Assembly: GCF_022095675.1 (NCBI RefSeq)
Contig: NZ_JAHYSG010000066.1
Coordinates: 5,021-69,020 of the forward strand
DNA length: 64,000 nt
Direction of reading: 5' to 3'
From: Dactylosporangium sp. AC04546
Lineage (GTDB): Bacteria; Actinomycetota; Actinomycetes; Mycobacteriales; Micromonosporaceae
Each line of letters begins with the position of its first letter. The stretch's first letter is position 1. Shown in pieces: positions 12,601 through 24,600 of the stretch. The translations under genes were made by a program, and so were the position numbers. The notes beneath the pieces were generated by a model. It worked only from the letters and a program-made list of their open reading frames with translations. It searched no databases and was not told where the DNA came from.

Positions 12601-15600
12601 CTGGTCACTTCCGGCAAGGGACTCGGTGGTTTCACCAACGTCGACGACATTTCCGGCGCTGACGAGCTGCTCGAGATGGTCCGGGCGGACCTCGAACCGC
12701 GGGGATTCCTGCCGCGCCGGCATCCGGACGGGCGGTTCGTCCGGCCGTCGACCGACGTGGAGCGGCGCGACCAGGCCCGCCGCTTCGACAATCTCTTCAA
12801 GCTCCAGTCGACGTTGTCCAGGGTCGGGCTGATCGCCCAGTTCGAACCGGCCATGCAGCACGGTGTGCCGATCGTGCTGACCAGCCCGACGGGGGAGGAG
12901 ATCGAGCTGGTGGTGCGCGTCGCGCTCGATCGCGACCGGTGGCGCTACCGGTGGGGCTCGACCGGGTTCAACCTGGTGTACCTGCCGATCTCCTCCGACT
13001 CGTCCGACCGTGGCCGCGAACTCGCCACCTCCCGGCAGGTGAGCCTGAGCCTGGGCCTCATCCTGAAGTTCCTCTTCCTCGGGCGGGCGCTCAACTTCAC
13101 CCTTCCCGGCTGGACCGGCAAGTGGACCTGGTCCACGACCAACTCGGTCTCCGGTGGCGCGACCACCAACAATGTGGGCCTCCTGGAGACGCACGACCCG
13201 GCCGACAACTTCGTCTTCGCGGTCACGTTGGCGGTCGACGTGTTCCCGCGCGGCGCCGACACCCCGACGGCGCAGTACGTGCTCAGCGATCGCGCGGTCT
13301 CGATCTGGTTCCCCACGCACACCACGACTGACCACCCGCAGTCACTGCCCCAGGGGGCGGCTGAGCCGGCGGTCGTCGGCGATCCGGACGTGTTCTCGCA
13401 GGTCGGTTTCGTGATGACCGACACCATCGACGTGCAGGGCCTGGACCTGGTCTTCCGCGAGATGCTGCCCGGCCGGCTGACCCGGCGGTCGACCGCGGCC
13501 TGGAACATGCTGCAGGCGTTCGTCCACCTCGAGAACGTCCGCTCGCACGCCGAGCAGATGCGTGAGTTCTACGAGCTCGACATCTTCGACGCGGGCATCT
13601 TCCTGGACGCGGTCGCGACCCTCGGGCTGCGGCTCGGCCTCGGTCGGCCCCGGTTCCGCGCGCGCAGCGGCCGCGAGTTCGTCGGCGGTGGCATCAGCTT
13701 CGGTATGAACCGGGCCGGTCGGCGCGCGGGCAAGGCGTTCACGAACGAACAGGGCGTCGGCTTCGAGGCGTCCTTCGAGGGCGCGGCCGTCGAGGACAAC
13801 GTCAAGCCCAGCGCCGCCATCTCGAAGGTCACGGGTACGAGGCAGGGATCGTCGACCGGGCGGACCATGGCCTCCGCGCTCGAGCGGATCTCGCTCTACT
13901 TCGACATCGGCTACTGGTTCAGCGCGGACGCGCACTTCTGGGCCAGGGCCCTGGCCGCCACCCGCATCTGGATCTACCAGGGACAGCAGCCGGTCACGGT
14001 GCAACAGATCTCGTCGGCCGACGGGTACTGGTTCTGGCTGCGGGAACCCGATGCGCTGCGTCTCTACGCCTTCGACCACCTCGACATGCCCGACGACGTC
14101 GTCGACGACGCGCTCTGGCGGGAGATGATGCGCCCGCCCGATCGCCGTCAGCTCTCAGACGAGACGGTCGACCGGATCCTCCAGTTCCACGCCACGGCCC
14201 GCGATGGCCTGCGGCTCTCCCTGGCCACGGTCGCCGCGGCCGAAGACCGGCACCTCACCCCCGAAGCGGCACGGCTGCGGTCGGCCGAGGTCACCGCCGC
14301 CGTCGCCGCGGGCGATCTCACTACGGTGACGGCCCATGAGATCAACGCGACGCTGCGCGACCACCTCGCCCGCAATACGCCGATGAACGACGGCGAGCGC
14401 CTGCTGGACCCGGACACCGTCGCGACGCTGTTCGCCGGCCACGTGGCGGGTCTGGGCCTCGCCGCCCCCGAGGTCCGGCTCGCCGACGACGTCGTGCAGG
14501 CGCTCGTGCTGGCCTACGGCCGGCGCGAGTTCGATCTGAACGCGGCACAGCACCGGGCCGCGATCGCCGAGTACGAGGCCGGGCGGCTCACCCTGACGAC
14601 TGCGGTGACGGCGCGGCTGATCTCGCGGGGCCGGGATCTCGGCCTCGGCGACGGCGTGCCGATCGACGCGCCGACCGCGGCCGCGATGCACTCGCAGATA
14701 GTGAGCGGTTCCCTCCCGCCCGCCTTCACCGCACCGGATGTCCTCGGCGCACTCGCGGGTGTGCTGGGCGGCGGTCCCGCCTGGACGATGCCGGCCGGCC
14801 TGGCCGACCTGCTCACCACGGCGTACCTGCAGGGCACCGTCGACCTGCCCCAGGCCTTCGCGGACCTGTTGCTCCGGCGCCGGCTCCCCCGGCCGACCCC
14901 GGCGGACCTGGCCAAGGCAGCGCCGGCCGGTGCGGACGGCGGGCACCCGCGCGGGGCCACGCCCGTCGAGGAGATCACCGCTGAGCCGGCCGAGCTCCAG
15001 CTCGACGTGCGCGGCTTCGCCGAGGAGCAGGTCCGCCGGCACGGTCTGCTCTCGGTACTGCCCAGGAACCGGCCGACCCCCATGAGCGAGTGGCGGCTGC
15101 CCGACTACGTGCTGACGCACCGGGCCTTCGGGTTCGGCACGGTCGAGCGGTTCGAGCTGGAGACGCTGCTGATCGACGTGGTGAAGGCGGCGCTGTCGCA
15201 CGTCGCCCCCGAGCTCGCCGGGGTGCGACGGGTCGCGAAGCAGCTCAACCTGATCCGGTCCGTGGCCGACACGACGACGACCGCCGGCGTCCGCGCGCTG
15301 GTGGACAGCCTGGCCGCCGGTGGTCTCGAGTTCCGCTTCGTCAACACCCGGTACCTGGCCGGCGCGGAGATCATCAAGATCACCATCAAGCTGTCCGACA
15401 TCCTGGGGTTCACCCCGCTCGGCGCGCTCGACAGGGGCGGCATCGAGAACCAGGCGTACAACAACATCACGTACAGCAGCTCCGCGCTCCAAGCCTGGAT
15501 CAATGCGAGGGGTGGGTCCGTGGGCGTCGGTGGCGGCCCCCAGCCCCGCGCGACCACCGGCGTGCTGGAAGCCGGATCGAACCGGGGCGGCCAGAACCTG

Positions 15601-18600
15601 ACCCAGGTCGTCGACACGGTGACCAAGACGATGACGGTCCAGAACTGGAGCGGCAACGCGGAGTTCCGGATCGACCTGCGGATGTCCGTCCGGGTCGAGC
15701 GCATCCCGATGCGCCGGCGCCACGTCAACAACGCATACGTCCGCGCACTCGACTCCGTCACCACGCCGGTACGTGCCCCACGGCCGATGGTCGAGCAGCT
15801 CACGGTCGATGGGTTCCTCACCTGGCGCACGGCCCGGGAACTGGTCGTCCCGCCCGGCCTCACGCTCAACCTCTCCCGGAGAGGGACATTCCAGCTCCCG
15901 CAGATGTACTACGTCGAGGTCGTCCTCGGCCTCGAACAGCTGTCCACCGCCGCGCAACAGACCGCGGACCACGATCGGGTCGACGCCGCGGCGACTGACG
16001 GCGAGGTCGTCACGTGGTTCATCGGCGCGCACTCGATCCGCAACAACATCGACACCATCCTCTCCGAGGACGGATACGAGTTCTCCGGTCTGCTCGAGCC
16101 CGGCGTCTGGCAGGATGTGATCGGCGGTCTGCGGGTCCGCGGCGAACTGTCCGACCCGACGTTCGTGCGGTTCGTGCGCGGGATGCACCTCGGGCTCTAC
16201 CGCAAGCAGCAACGCTCGACCGCCGCGGTCTCGTCCACGGAGGCCGGTCAGTACTTCAAGCCCGGGCTCGGCGAGCAGACCGGCATCTCCGATTCGCCGT
16301 TGACCGCCGGCTCGACCCAGTCGATGGGCTTCGGCAGCGGCATGGGGCACGGTCCGTCCTCGACGTTCCTGGACGCCCGGATGGAGTCACACATCAAGCA
16401 GGGCTTCCGGGCGCCCGAGCCGGGCAGCGACGAGGCGACCACCCCCCTCACGGTCCTGGTCGCCGCGGACCTCAAGGTCGAACTCGGCAGCGTCGAGCGG
16501 CGCCAGAACTGGCTCATGCCCGGGACCTGGCAGCCGCAGCCCGGTGGACAGACCATCACGATGCGCGTCCTGTTCCACATGTTCCCGGACGACGCCGAAC
16601 GGATCCTCCTCGGCCCGGACGAACCCGGCCTGCCCCAGCTCGACGCCCCGTCCGACCAGTCGGCGATCGAGGCGGCTGCGCCGCCCGAGGCCACCGAACC
16701 GGCGCCGCCGGTCCCCGCCGCCACGGGGAACGGCCAGCATGGCAGCCCGACCGGATCACGACCATCCTCATCGGGCCGCCGCGATTCGGTGCGGTTCCGT
16801 CCGACCCCGCCGGACAGCGCGACGACGTCGCGTGCGCCGTCGCGCCGCGCCACCGCCGAGCCGCTGCCGGCCCAGAGCAATCCGGCCGCCGACACGGTCG
16901 ACGAGGCGCCCTCGTTCATGGACGCCGGCGCGCCGACGCCGCCGGATGCCGACGCGCCGCTGCGCCCCGAAGCCGTCGAGCTGTACTACGGCATCGGCGC
17001 CCACGAGCAGGCCGTGCTCGCCGAGGCCGCCGACCGGTTCGGCGTCGTGATCGAGGTCATGCCGGCGCCGACGACGGCACCCACCACCACCGGACCGGTG
17101 CCGCTGCCGCCCGGCGGTGCGTGGGCGGACCGGCACCGCCGCCCGCTGCCGCCCGCACCGTCAAGCACGGCCGAGGAGTTCGTCCGGGCGCTGCGCGGGC
17201 TGGCCGCCGATCCGCACGCGGTCGAGGTCGTCGACGGTGTTCGCTACGACGTCGAGCACACCGGCGAGGCGGTCCCGACGCCGCCCGAGCCGGCGCTGTT
17301 CGACCTGCGCGACGCGGCCACCGGCCGGCGGCTCACCGGCGCCCGGTACGCCGAGGTCATGGGTCACCTGGCGCAGGCCGGGATCACGTACGGCCCGGCG
17401 ACCTACGCACCCGCGGACGGCCTCGGCGCCGAGGCGCTGGAGGTGCTGGCCGCGACCCACCAGTCCGACCGGGTACCGCTGATCCGGTTCGCGCCGGGCG
17501 CGAGCCGGCCGGTCGCCGCCTACCCGCCGTCGACCGGGGCCGCGCCGGTCGGGCTGCGCGCGCTGCGCAACCGGGCGGTCGCCGCGATGACAGGCCTGGT
17601 GGCGGACCTCCGGGCGCGGCTCGGCCTGCCGGTACACGTGCCGGACGGGCTGATCGGCGCGGCGTACCTGCACCTCAACCGGGCCGCCGTGGACACCGAG
17701 GCGCTGGCCGGGCTGGACGACCTGATGGATGCGCTGCCCCGGGTCCCCGGACCGGCATACGCGGTCGTCCATGCGCCACCGGGCTCCGACCCGGTGCAGC
17801 AGGTCCGCGACTGGCTCGGCCGGCACGGTGCCGGCATCGTCGGCGTGACGAGCACACCGCCCGACCCCGACAGCCTGCCCGACGGCGCGGTGATCGTCGA
17901 GTTTCCGAACTTGCTCGCCCGCGACGTCTCGGCGTTCGTCTCGACCCGCGACGGGCGGGCGCTCGGCCCGGGTGACGCGGTGGGCATCCTGGCGGCCGCG
18001 GTGACGGTGCCCGACTCGGCGACGCCGGCCGGCGGCCTCGTCCCGGTGGTCGCGACGAGCGGGCCCCGGCGGACCGGCAGCCACCCGGGCACCGGGAGCC
18101 GGGCCTCACGGTACCGGTCGACGAGCGGCCCCGTCGGCGCCGCACCGTCGTCGACGACCGCTGGATCGGGACCGCTCGGAGCGCTCGAACCGGCCTCGAC
18201 ACCGAGCACCGACCAGACGGGACTGCCCACGCTCGACCCGGACGTGGCCGCGCGGGTGGCCGGCTTCGAACGGCAGCGTGACGAACGGCTGCTGGCCCAC
18301 CAGGAAGCGCGCGAGGCGGAGGTCACCCGCTACCGGCGCGTGCGGCGGCAGTTCGAGCAGCGGACCCGCGACGTGCGCGCCGACGGCGACTGCTTCTTCC
18401 GGACGATGTTCCTGGGCTTCGGCGCGCGGCTCCCGCTCGCCGGGATCACGAGCTTCGACCGGCCGACCGACGCGGACCTGCAGGCCGCGCGCGACAACGT
18501 CGCCGACGCGGTACAGGCGGCGTTCGACGCGTACAACCTCGACCCGGACAGCGCCGACGCCGAGCTCGCGCGGTTCTTCACCGACGTAGTGAACGCCGCG

Positions 18601-21600
18601 ACACCGCAGGCGCGGCGCGAGATCCAGGACCGGCACGTCGCCCGGATCAGGCAGCTGGGGCACTGGCAGTCCGGCACCGGCGACTACATCCCGGCCGTCG
18701 CCGCCCGGCTGTGGCGGTTGCCGGTGACCCTGCTCGGTGTGGACGCCCCCACCCACATCGGGCCCGACGGCAGCGCACCGGTCGGGTACGTCTTCTACAC
18801 CGGAACCCACTACCTGGCCGTCGCGCCGGCGGCGACCGAGCAGGTGCAGACGTACACCCAGTTGCTGCGGGCGGACGGTGCCGAACCCGCCACACTCACC
18901 CAGCAACAGGTCGTGCAGCTCGCCGCCGACTTCGAGGCGACCCTGACCTGGCAACGACAACGGTACGAGAACCTGGTCGGCGCCCTCGGCCCGGGACGGG
19001 CACGCGCGTTCGACCGCCGGATGGCCGAGCTGGTGCGCAGCCTGACCACGCGCCTGGAATCGGTGCGGGCCGCCCTCGACCCGGTCGACGCCCGGGATCC
19101 GGCGGCCGAACTGGATCTCGCGAGCGACGTGTACCGCGACGTCGAGTACCTGCTCGGCGAAATGACGCTGGCGAGCCTCGGGCGAGGCCACGCCGCACCC
19201 GTGCCGCGGCCGAGGAGGGGCGGCGGCGCGGCCCAGACGAGCGGGCCGACCCCGCAGGGCCTGGCGCGGCCGAGCGACGTGGGCACGCTGGCCAGCCGGC
19301 AGGAGCAGGAGCAGCAGCGCGCGGCCGACGCCCTGTGGGAGTGGGACGAAGGCGAAGGTCTGCGGTTGGTCGAGCCGGGCCTGGCGGTACCGCGGCTGCC
19401 CAGTTGGCTGACGCTCGGCAGGTCCAGCGGGCTCGGGGCGGCCAGGTGCCTGCTCGACACCATGCATCAGCTGCTGCAGGGCCAACCCGGCTACTCGCTG
19501 CGCAGCACCGCCGACCTGGTCACCCACCTGCGACGACGATTTCCCACCAACCGGGTACTGCACGACCTCGACCGGAGCCGGCCCCAGGACGCGAACGACG
19601 ACTTCTTCCTCGGCCTCGTCGGCCAGCACTTCGGTGTGCGGTTCGCGGTGGTGCGCAGCACGCCCGGCGTGGCCGGCGGCTACGGGCAGGACCCCGCCCT
19701 CGGCCAGGACCGCGGCCCGATCCTGCTCATCCACTACGACGAGACCCGGATCGGGCGGCAGCGACGCGGCCACTACGCGCCACTCTTCCAGCAGTCTCAG
19801 CCGGTATCCGTGGCGGACGGCACTTCGGCCGAGGGCGGCCCGCGGTACGCCGTCTTCGCCCTCCAGGACGGGGTCCCGGCCCGGGACCAGGTGACCGCCT
19901 GGCTGGCCGGGCTCGGCACGAGCCTGCCGCCCGGCGACGGCGCCGTGCCGGTGTTGCCGGAGGTCCCGGCGAACGCGGTCATTGTCGAGTTCCCGGCCGG
20001 TGCGGCCGCGTCCGACCTCGTGGTCGACCAGGTCCTGCGGCACCCGGTCGGCACCGACGGCCACGCGGACGCGGCGCTGGTGTCGCTGCGGCACCGCGCC
20101 GGACCACCGCACCCCACCGTTGCCGCCCCCGAGGCCGCCCACTGGTCGGCCAACGACCTCGCGCTCATGACCGAGGTCTTCGCCGATGAGCACGGGGTCT
20201 ACGCGGTCTGGCTGCGGACCGAGGCCGAGTCGCGCAGCCTGACCCAGCGGCTCGCGGTCACCCGGTACCGACCGGAGCCCGGCGTGGTGGCGGTGCACGC
20301 GCACGGCCGGGGCGGGCGGGTCGGCGTCGGGCCGGGGTTGGCGAGCGCCCAGGCGCTGCATCAGGTGCTCCAGGCGTACGGCGTGACCGGCCGGCTGCGC
20401 CTCCTGGTGTGCGAGGCGGCGCTGGGAAGCTTCCCGACGGACCTGCGCAGCCGCACGCTGGAGGAGGTCTCGGCGTCCCCGTCACTGGTCTGGGTCGACG
20501 CCCACAACGGCCAGGTGGTCAGTGCGCCGCTCAGCCTGGTCGGCCTTACGCCGCGGCTCGCCGAGCCCACGCCGTTCCTCGTCTACGCCGGGCGGCCCGG
20601 CGAGGAGCCCGTCGCGGGCGGGTCGGTCTTCCCGGCGGGCGCGACGCCCGACACCGCGGCCCGGTGGCTGCCGCGCTTCGCCCCGGCCCCGGCCCACGCG
20701 ACCGATGTCAGGGCCACCATCCATCGTGGACAGCCGGACCAACGGCGGTTCAACGTGGTGAACACCAAACCACTGCAACACCGGTACGTGGTCGCGCCGG
20801 TACGGGCCGCGAGCTGGTCGGACGTGCTGCGCCACGGCGTGCTCTCCGCACCCGGATCGGCGTACGTGCGGGTCACCCGGGGCGTGCCGGCGGGCCTGAA
20901 GCCCGGCCAGTACGCCTGGCGGGTCACCGTCCCCGCCGGAGCGGCACTGCTGGACCGGCGCGGTGACGCCCTGCTGCCGGTGACCGCTCTCGGCCGGGTG
21001 AAGGTCTCGGCGGCGGTGTGGCGCTGGCCCGGCTCCGGCGGGCAGCGCCCGGTCGACGGCGTCCTCGCGGACTTCGTCACCGGGCAGGCAACGAGCGCGC
21101 CGCCGCCCACGCCCCAGGTCGCGTCGTCGCCGGCGCTCATGTGGAGCAACGTCGTCAGCGGCGTTTCGTGGCTCGCCCGGGTGACCCTCGGCCCGACACC
21201 CGGTCCCGCCGCTGTGCCGGGACCGGGTCGCGCGTCCGGCAACGGCCGGCGACGGACGGTCGGCTGGCGCACCCGGCTGTTCGGCATCGCGTCGCTGGGC
21301 CTTGCGGCGCTCTCCGCCACCAGCGGCGCGCCACTGCCGGTCGGGGCGCACCGGCGGGCGTTGGGCGCACGGGACACCGGCACGGGCGCCACGCCGTCGT
21401 GGGACCGGCTGGTCATGTACTACGAGGCCCGCCACAACGCCACCGACTCCTGGGTGCACCCCTGGCTCCGTAACGGCACCCACAGCTACGTGTCGCCGAG
21501 CGTCCTGCCGGCTCAGACGAAGGTCACCGACCTGCTCGTGGGGCCGCTGCGGTTCGAGGTGAACGAGACCGCGCTCCGCGCCAACCAGCCGCAGTTCCTC

Positions 21601-24600
21601 AGCCCCAGCCTCTGGTTGGGTGACAGCCCGGCCGACGCGCCGGAGCTCGAGCAGCTGTGGACGGATCTCGCCGCGCTCAGCGGGCGGCTCAACGTCCGCG
21701 CCATGCTGGGCGGGATGACGACCGGTCCGCTCACCGGTCCGGGCGCGGCCTACTTGTACGCGCCGATCGACGAGCGGTTGGCGGAGGAGATCTTTCCCGC
21801 CCTGTACCAGCTACTCGCAGGCTTCCTGCGGCAACGCGCCTTCGGCGGCCTCGACGTCTTCCGCAACGGCGCCGCACGTCCGCCCGCCCTCCGGTACCGG
21901 CAGCTGGTGCCCGCGCTTCGCGGTTCCTTCGGCCCGAACTTCACCATCAGCGTGACGCACCGGCCGCGCATCGAGCAGCCGGCGGTGACGGATGAGCTCG
22001 AGCAGGTCAGCGCGGACGTCGACTTCGTGCACGTCATCTGGGACGTGGGCCTTCTTCCGTTCAACGCCAGCATCACCGCCCCGGAGAAGACGCTGATCAC
22101 CGTCGGCTCCACCAGCATCGAGAGCACCAGCCTCCGGCCGGTCACCACCGACTCGGCGGACCGCCACGTCGCGGAACTGCGTCGGAGCCTTCCCGCGCTG
22201 CGCGGCATCGCCGGCTGGCAGTTCATCGGTGCGTATCCCGACGCGTCGCAGTGGGCGAACGCGATCTGGAGCGCGATGCAACAGTCGCCGGAGCCCAACA
22301 AGTCGGTGCCGCTCCAGATCTACGTGCCGGTCGCGGTCGTGACCGCCGCCGGCATCGCGATGGCGTACGCGGTCGTTCGGTACGTCGGTCACCGTTGGGC
22401 GCGGGTCGGCGCGCAGCAGCCGGCCAAGGACCTGGCGCCGGTCCCGGGCGCCTTCGAGGTGGAGGTGCTGGGGATGCTGTCGACCCGCGGGCCGATGGCC
22501 GCACGGCGGGCGCTGCAGGACATGATCGAGACCCTGGCCGAGCTCGCCGTGGGGACCGCGGTGACACGGCTCGACGACGGCCGCACGCCCGCCACCTGGT
22601 TCCGTCTGCCCACGCGGCCACGCGTGACCGTCCCCGGTCGGCGTTCGCTCCAGGACGTCGTCCCGGGACAGCTCACACGGGCCCGCCGGGCGCTGCACTG
22701 GCTGAGTGCGTTCGGCTACGGCGTGCCCGACCCGGCGAGCCTGACGCCCGATCAGCTGTGGGCGATGACGTACGCGTTCTGGCAGGGGGTGGACGACTAC
22801 GCCAAGGCGCACGAGGCCGCGGTCCGGCAGGTCGAAGGGATGTCGCCCGCACTCTCCGAACTCGACGACGACCGGATCGAGGAGATCGTCGACGACACGG
22901 TCCACTACCTGCGCAATTCGACGCTGCTCGTCAGCAACTTCCAGTTCGACCAGCCGATCCGGTTCCGGCTGGACGAGGTGCTGGTCCGCGACGGCAACCA
23001 GGTGATCCGGGTCCGCGACGTCCTGCCGCCGGAGCACTCCCGGGAACAGGACGAGGTACAGCTCACGGGGTGGCAGCTCGCCGCGATGCTGCCGCAGGCT
23101 AGCTTCATCAACAGGTGGCAGCTGGCGGACGCCCCTGGCGAAAACTACCTGCAACGGCACCGGGGCAAGGCCGAGTGGCGGCTCGGCTACCCATCGGCCC
23201 TCACGCCCAAGGGACAGGCCGTCACGACGGGGCTGACGTACGTACCGGAGCATCCGGACATGCTGCCGGGCTACGCGGCGCTGATCTCGCCGTTCCAGCA
23301 GCGCGGGTCCGATGCCCACTACGGCGACTACGTCGTGCACTGGAAGCCCGGGTCCAGGGTTTATGCCACCTACGCGCCGAAGTCCGGGATGGACAAGGGC
23401 CCGGTGCGGGCGGCCACCAACCTCTTCTGGCTGGTGGCGCAGGGCAACCCCGAGCTGGTCGGGCTGGGCGTGGCCGCGGTGACCGGGCACCGGCACGGCA
23501 TCGACCGCCGCGCGGCCGCCGTCAAGGGCCAGGAGACGAACACCGACATGGTGATGGAGGTGCAGCAGCACCACAAACGCTCCTGGCAGGACGTCGAGCG
23601 GCTCGTCATCAACTGGCACAAGGTCGCGACGCGGGACGCGCTCGACCTCACCGCGGCCCGGCAGCGCCGCGCCCTTGCCGAGAAGTTCAAGCAGGACAAC
23701 AGCTTCGACTTTCCGGTGGAGCTGCACCGGGTCGGCGACCGGCCGCTGCGCCGGTACGCGTACCCGCACGTGTGGGTGCGCGTCGCCGGGAACGCCGCGA
23801 CGCCGGTCACCGCGGGCGGGCTGCTGCGCGGCGAGCAGACGATCCAAGGCAACGGCGTGTACGCCCAGCTCCAGCAACCGGATCCGGCACAGCCCGAGTA
23901 CTGGCTGATGGTCTCGGTGCCGGTCGGAGCCGGCACGGAGGACCCGGACGGCGCCCGCGTCTGGTTGCCGCACGAGCACTGGTCGAAGGTGGTGGTCGAG
24001 GGCGGCCAAGCGCCCGGCGAGGGGCTGGACACGTCGCTGAACGGCCAGCTCTCCGACTACGACGGCGGCCTGGTTCAGCTGTCCCAGCAGATGACTCCCC
24101 GGCCCGACGGCACCTTTCAGGACGAGCAGTTGCGGCGCTGGGACGTCGTCGCGTCGCCGCACCGCGAGTTCGTCGTGGACGCCCTCGTCGCCGCGGGACT
24201 GTACGCGCTCACGGGAGTGCCGGTGCTGCAGGCCCAGGCCGTCCGCGCGGGCGGTGTGGACCTCGACGGCAAGGGTCCTGCACCGGACCACCGGGTGGCG
24301 TTGGCCATGCGGGCCGAGCCGGGCCACGCGGACCTGGACGTCGACGAGCTGCAGAACGATCCCGCCCTGCTGCGGTCGCTGTACGACGGCATCGGCGTCG
24401 ATCTGTTGCTGGACGCGGGCGTGGTGGTGGGGCCGAGCGCCTTTGTCACGTCGTCCAACGGCGCCGTCCGGGTTCCGCAGCCACGCGACACGCTGACCCT
24501 CGGACCACGGTTGCGCCAACCGGCGGACTGGACGACGGTCAGCAGGAGCGACGACCTGGCCAAGATGCTCAACAAGATGCCCGCCGTGATGTGGTGGCGG

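Noticed and set aside
23190..23480. Possible DUF3626/ADP-ribosyltransferase-like stretch (HYGDYVVHWKPGSRVYATY)
   Set aside because: Only a loose pattern of Tyr, Gly and Arg residues matches; no catalytic residues could be placed, so I do not list it as a domain.
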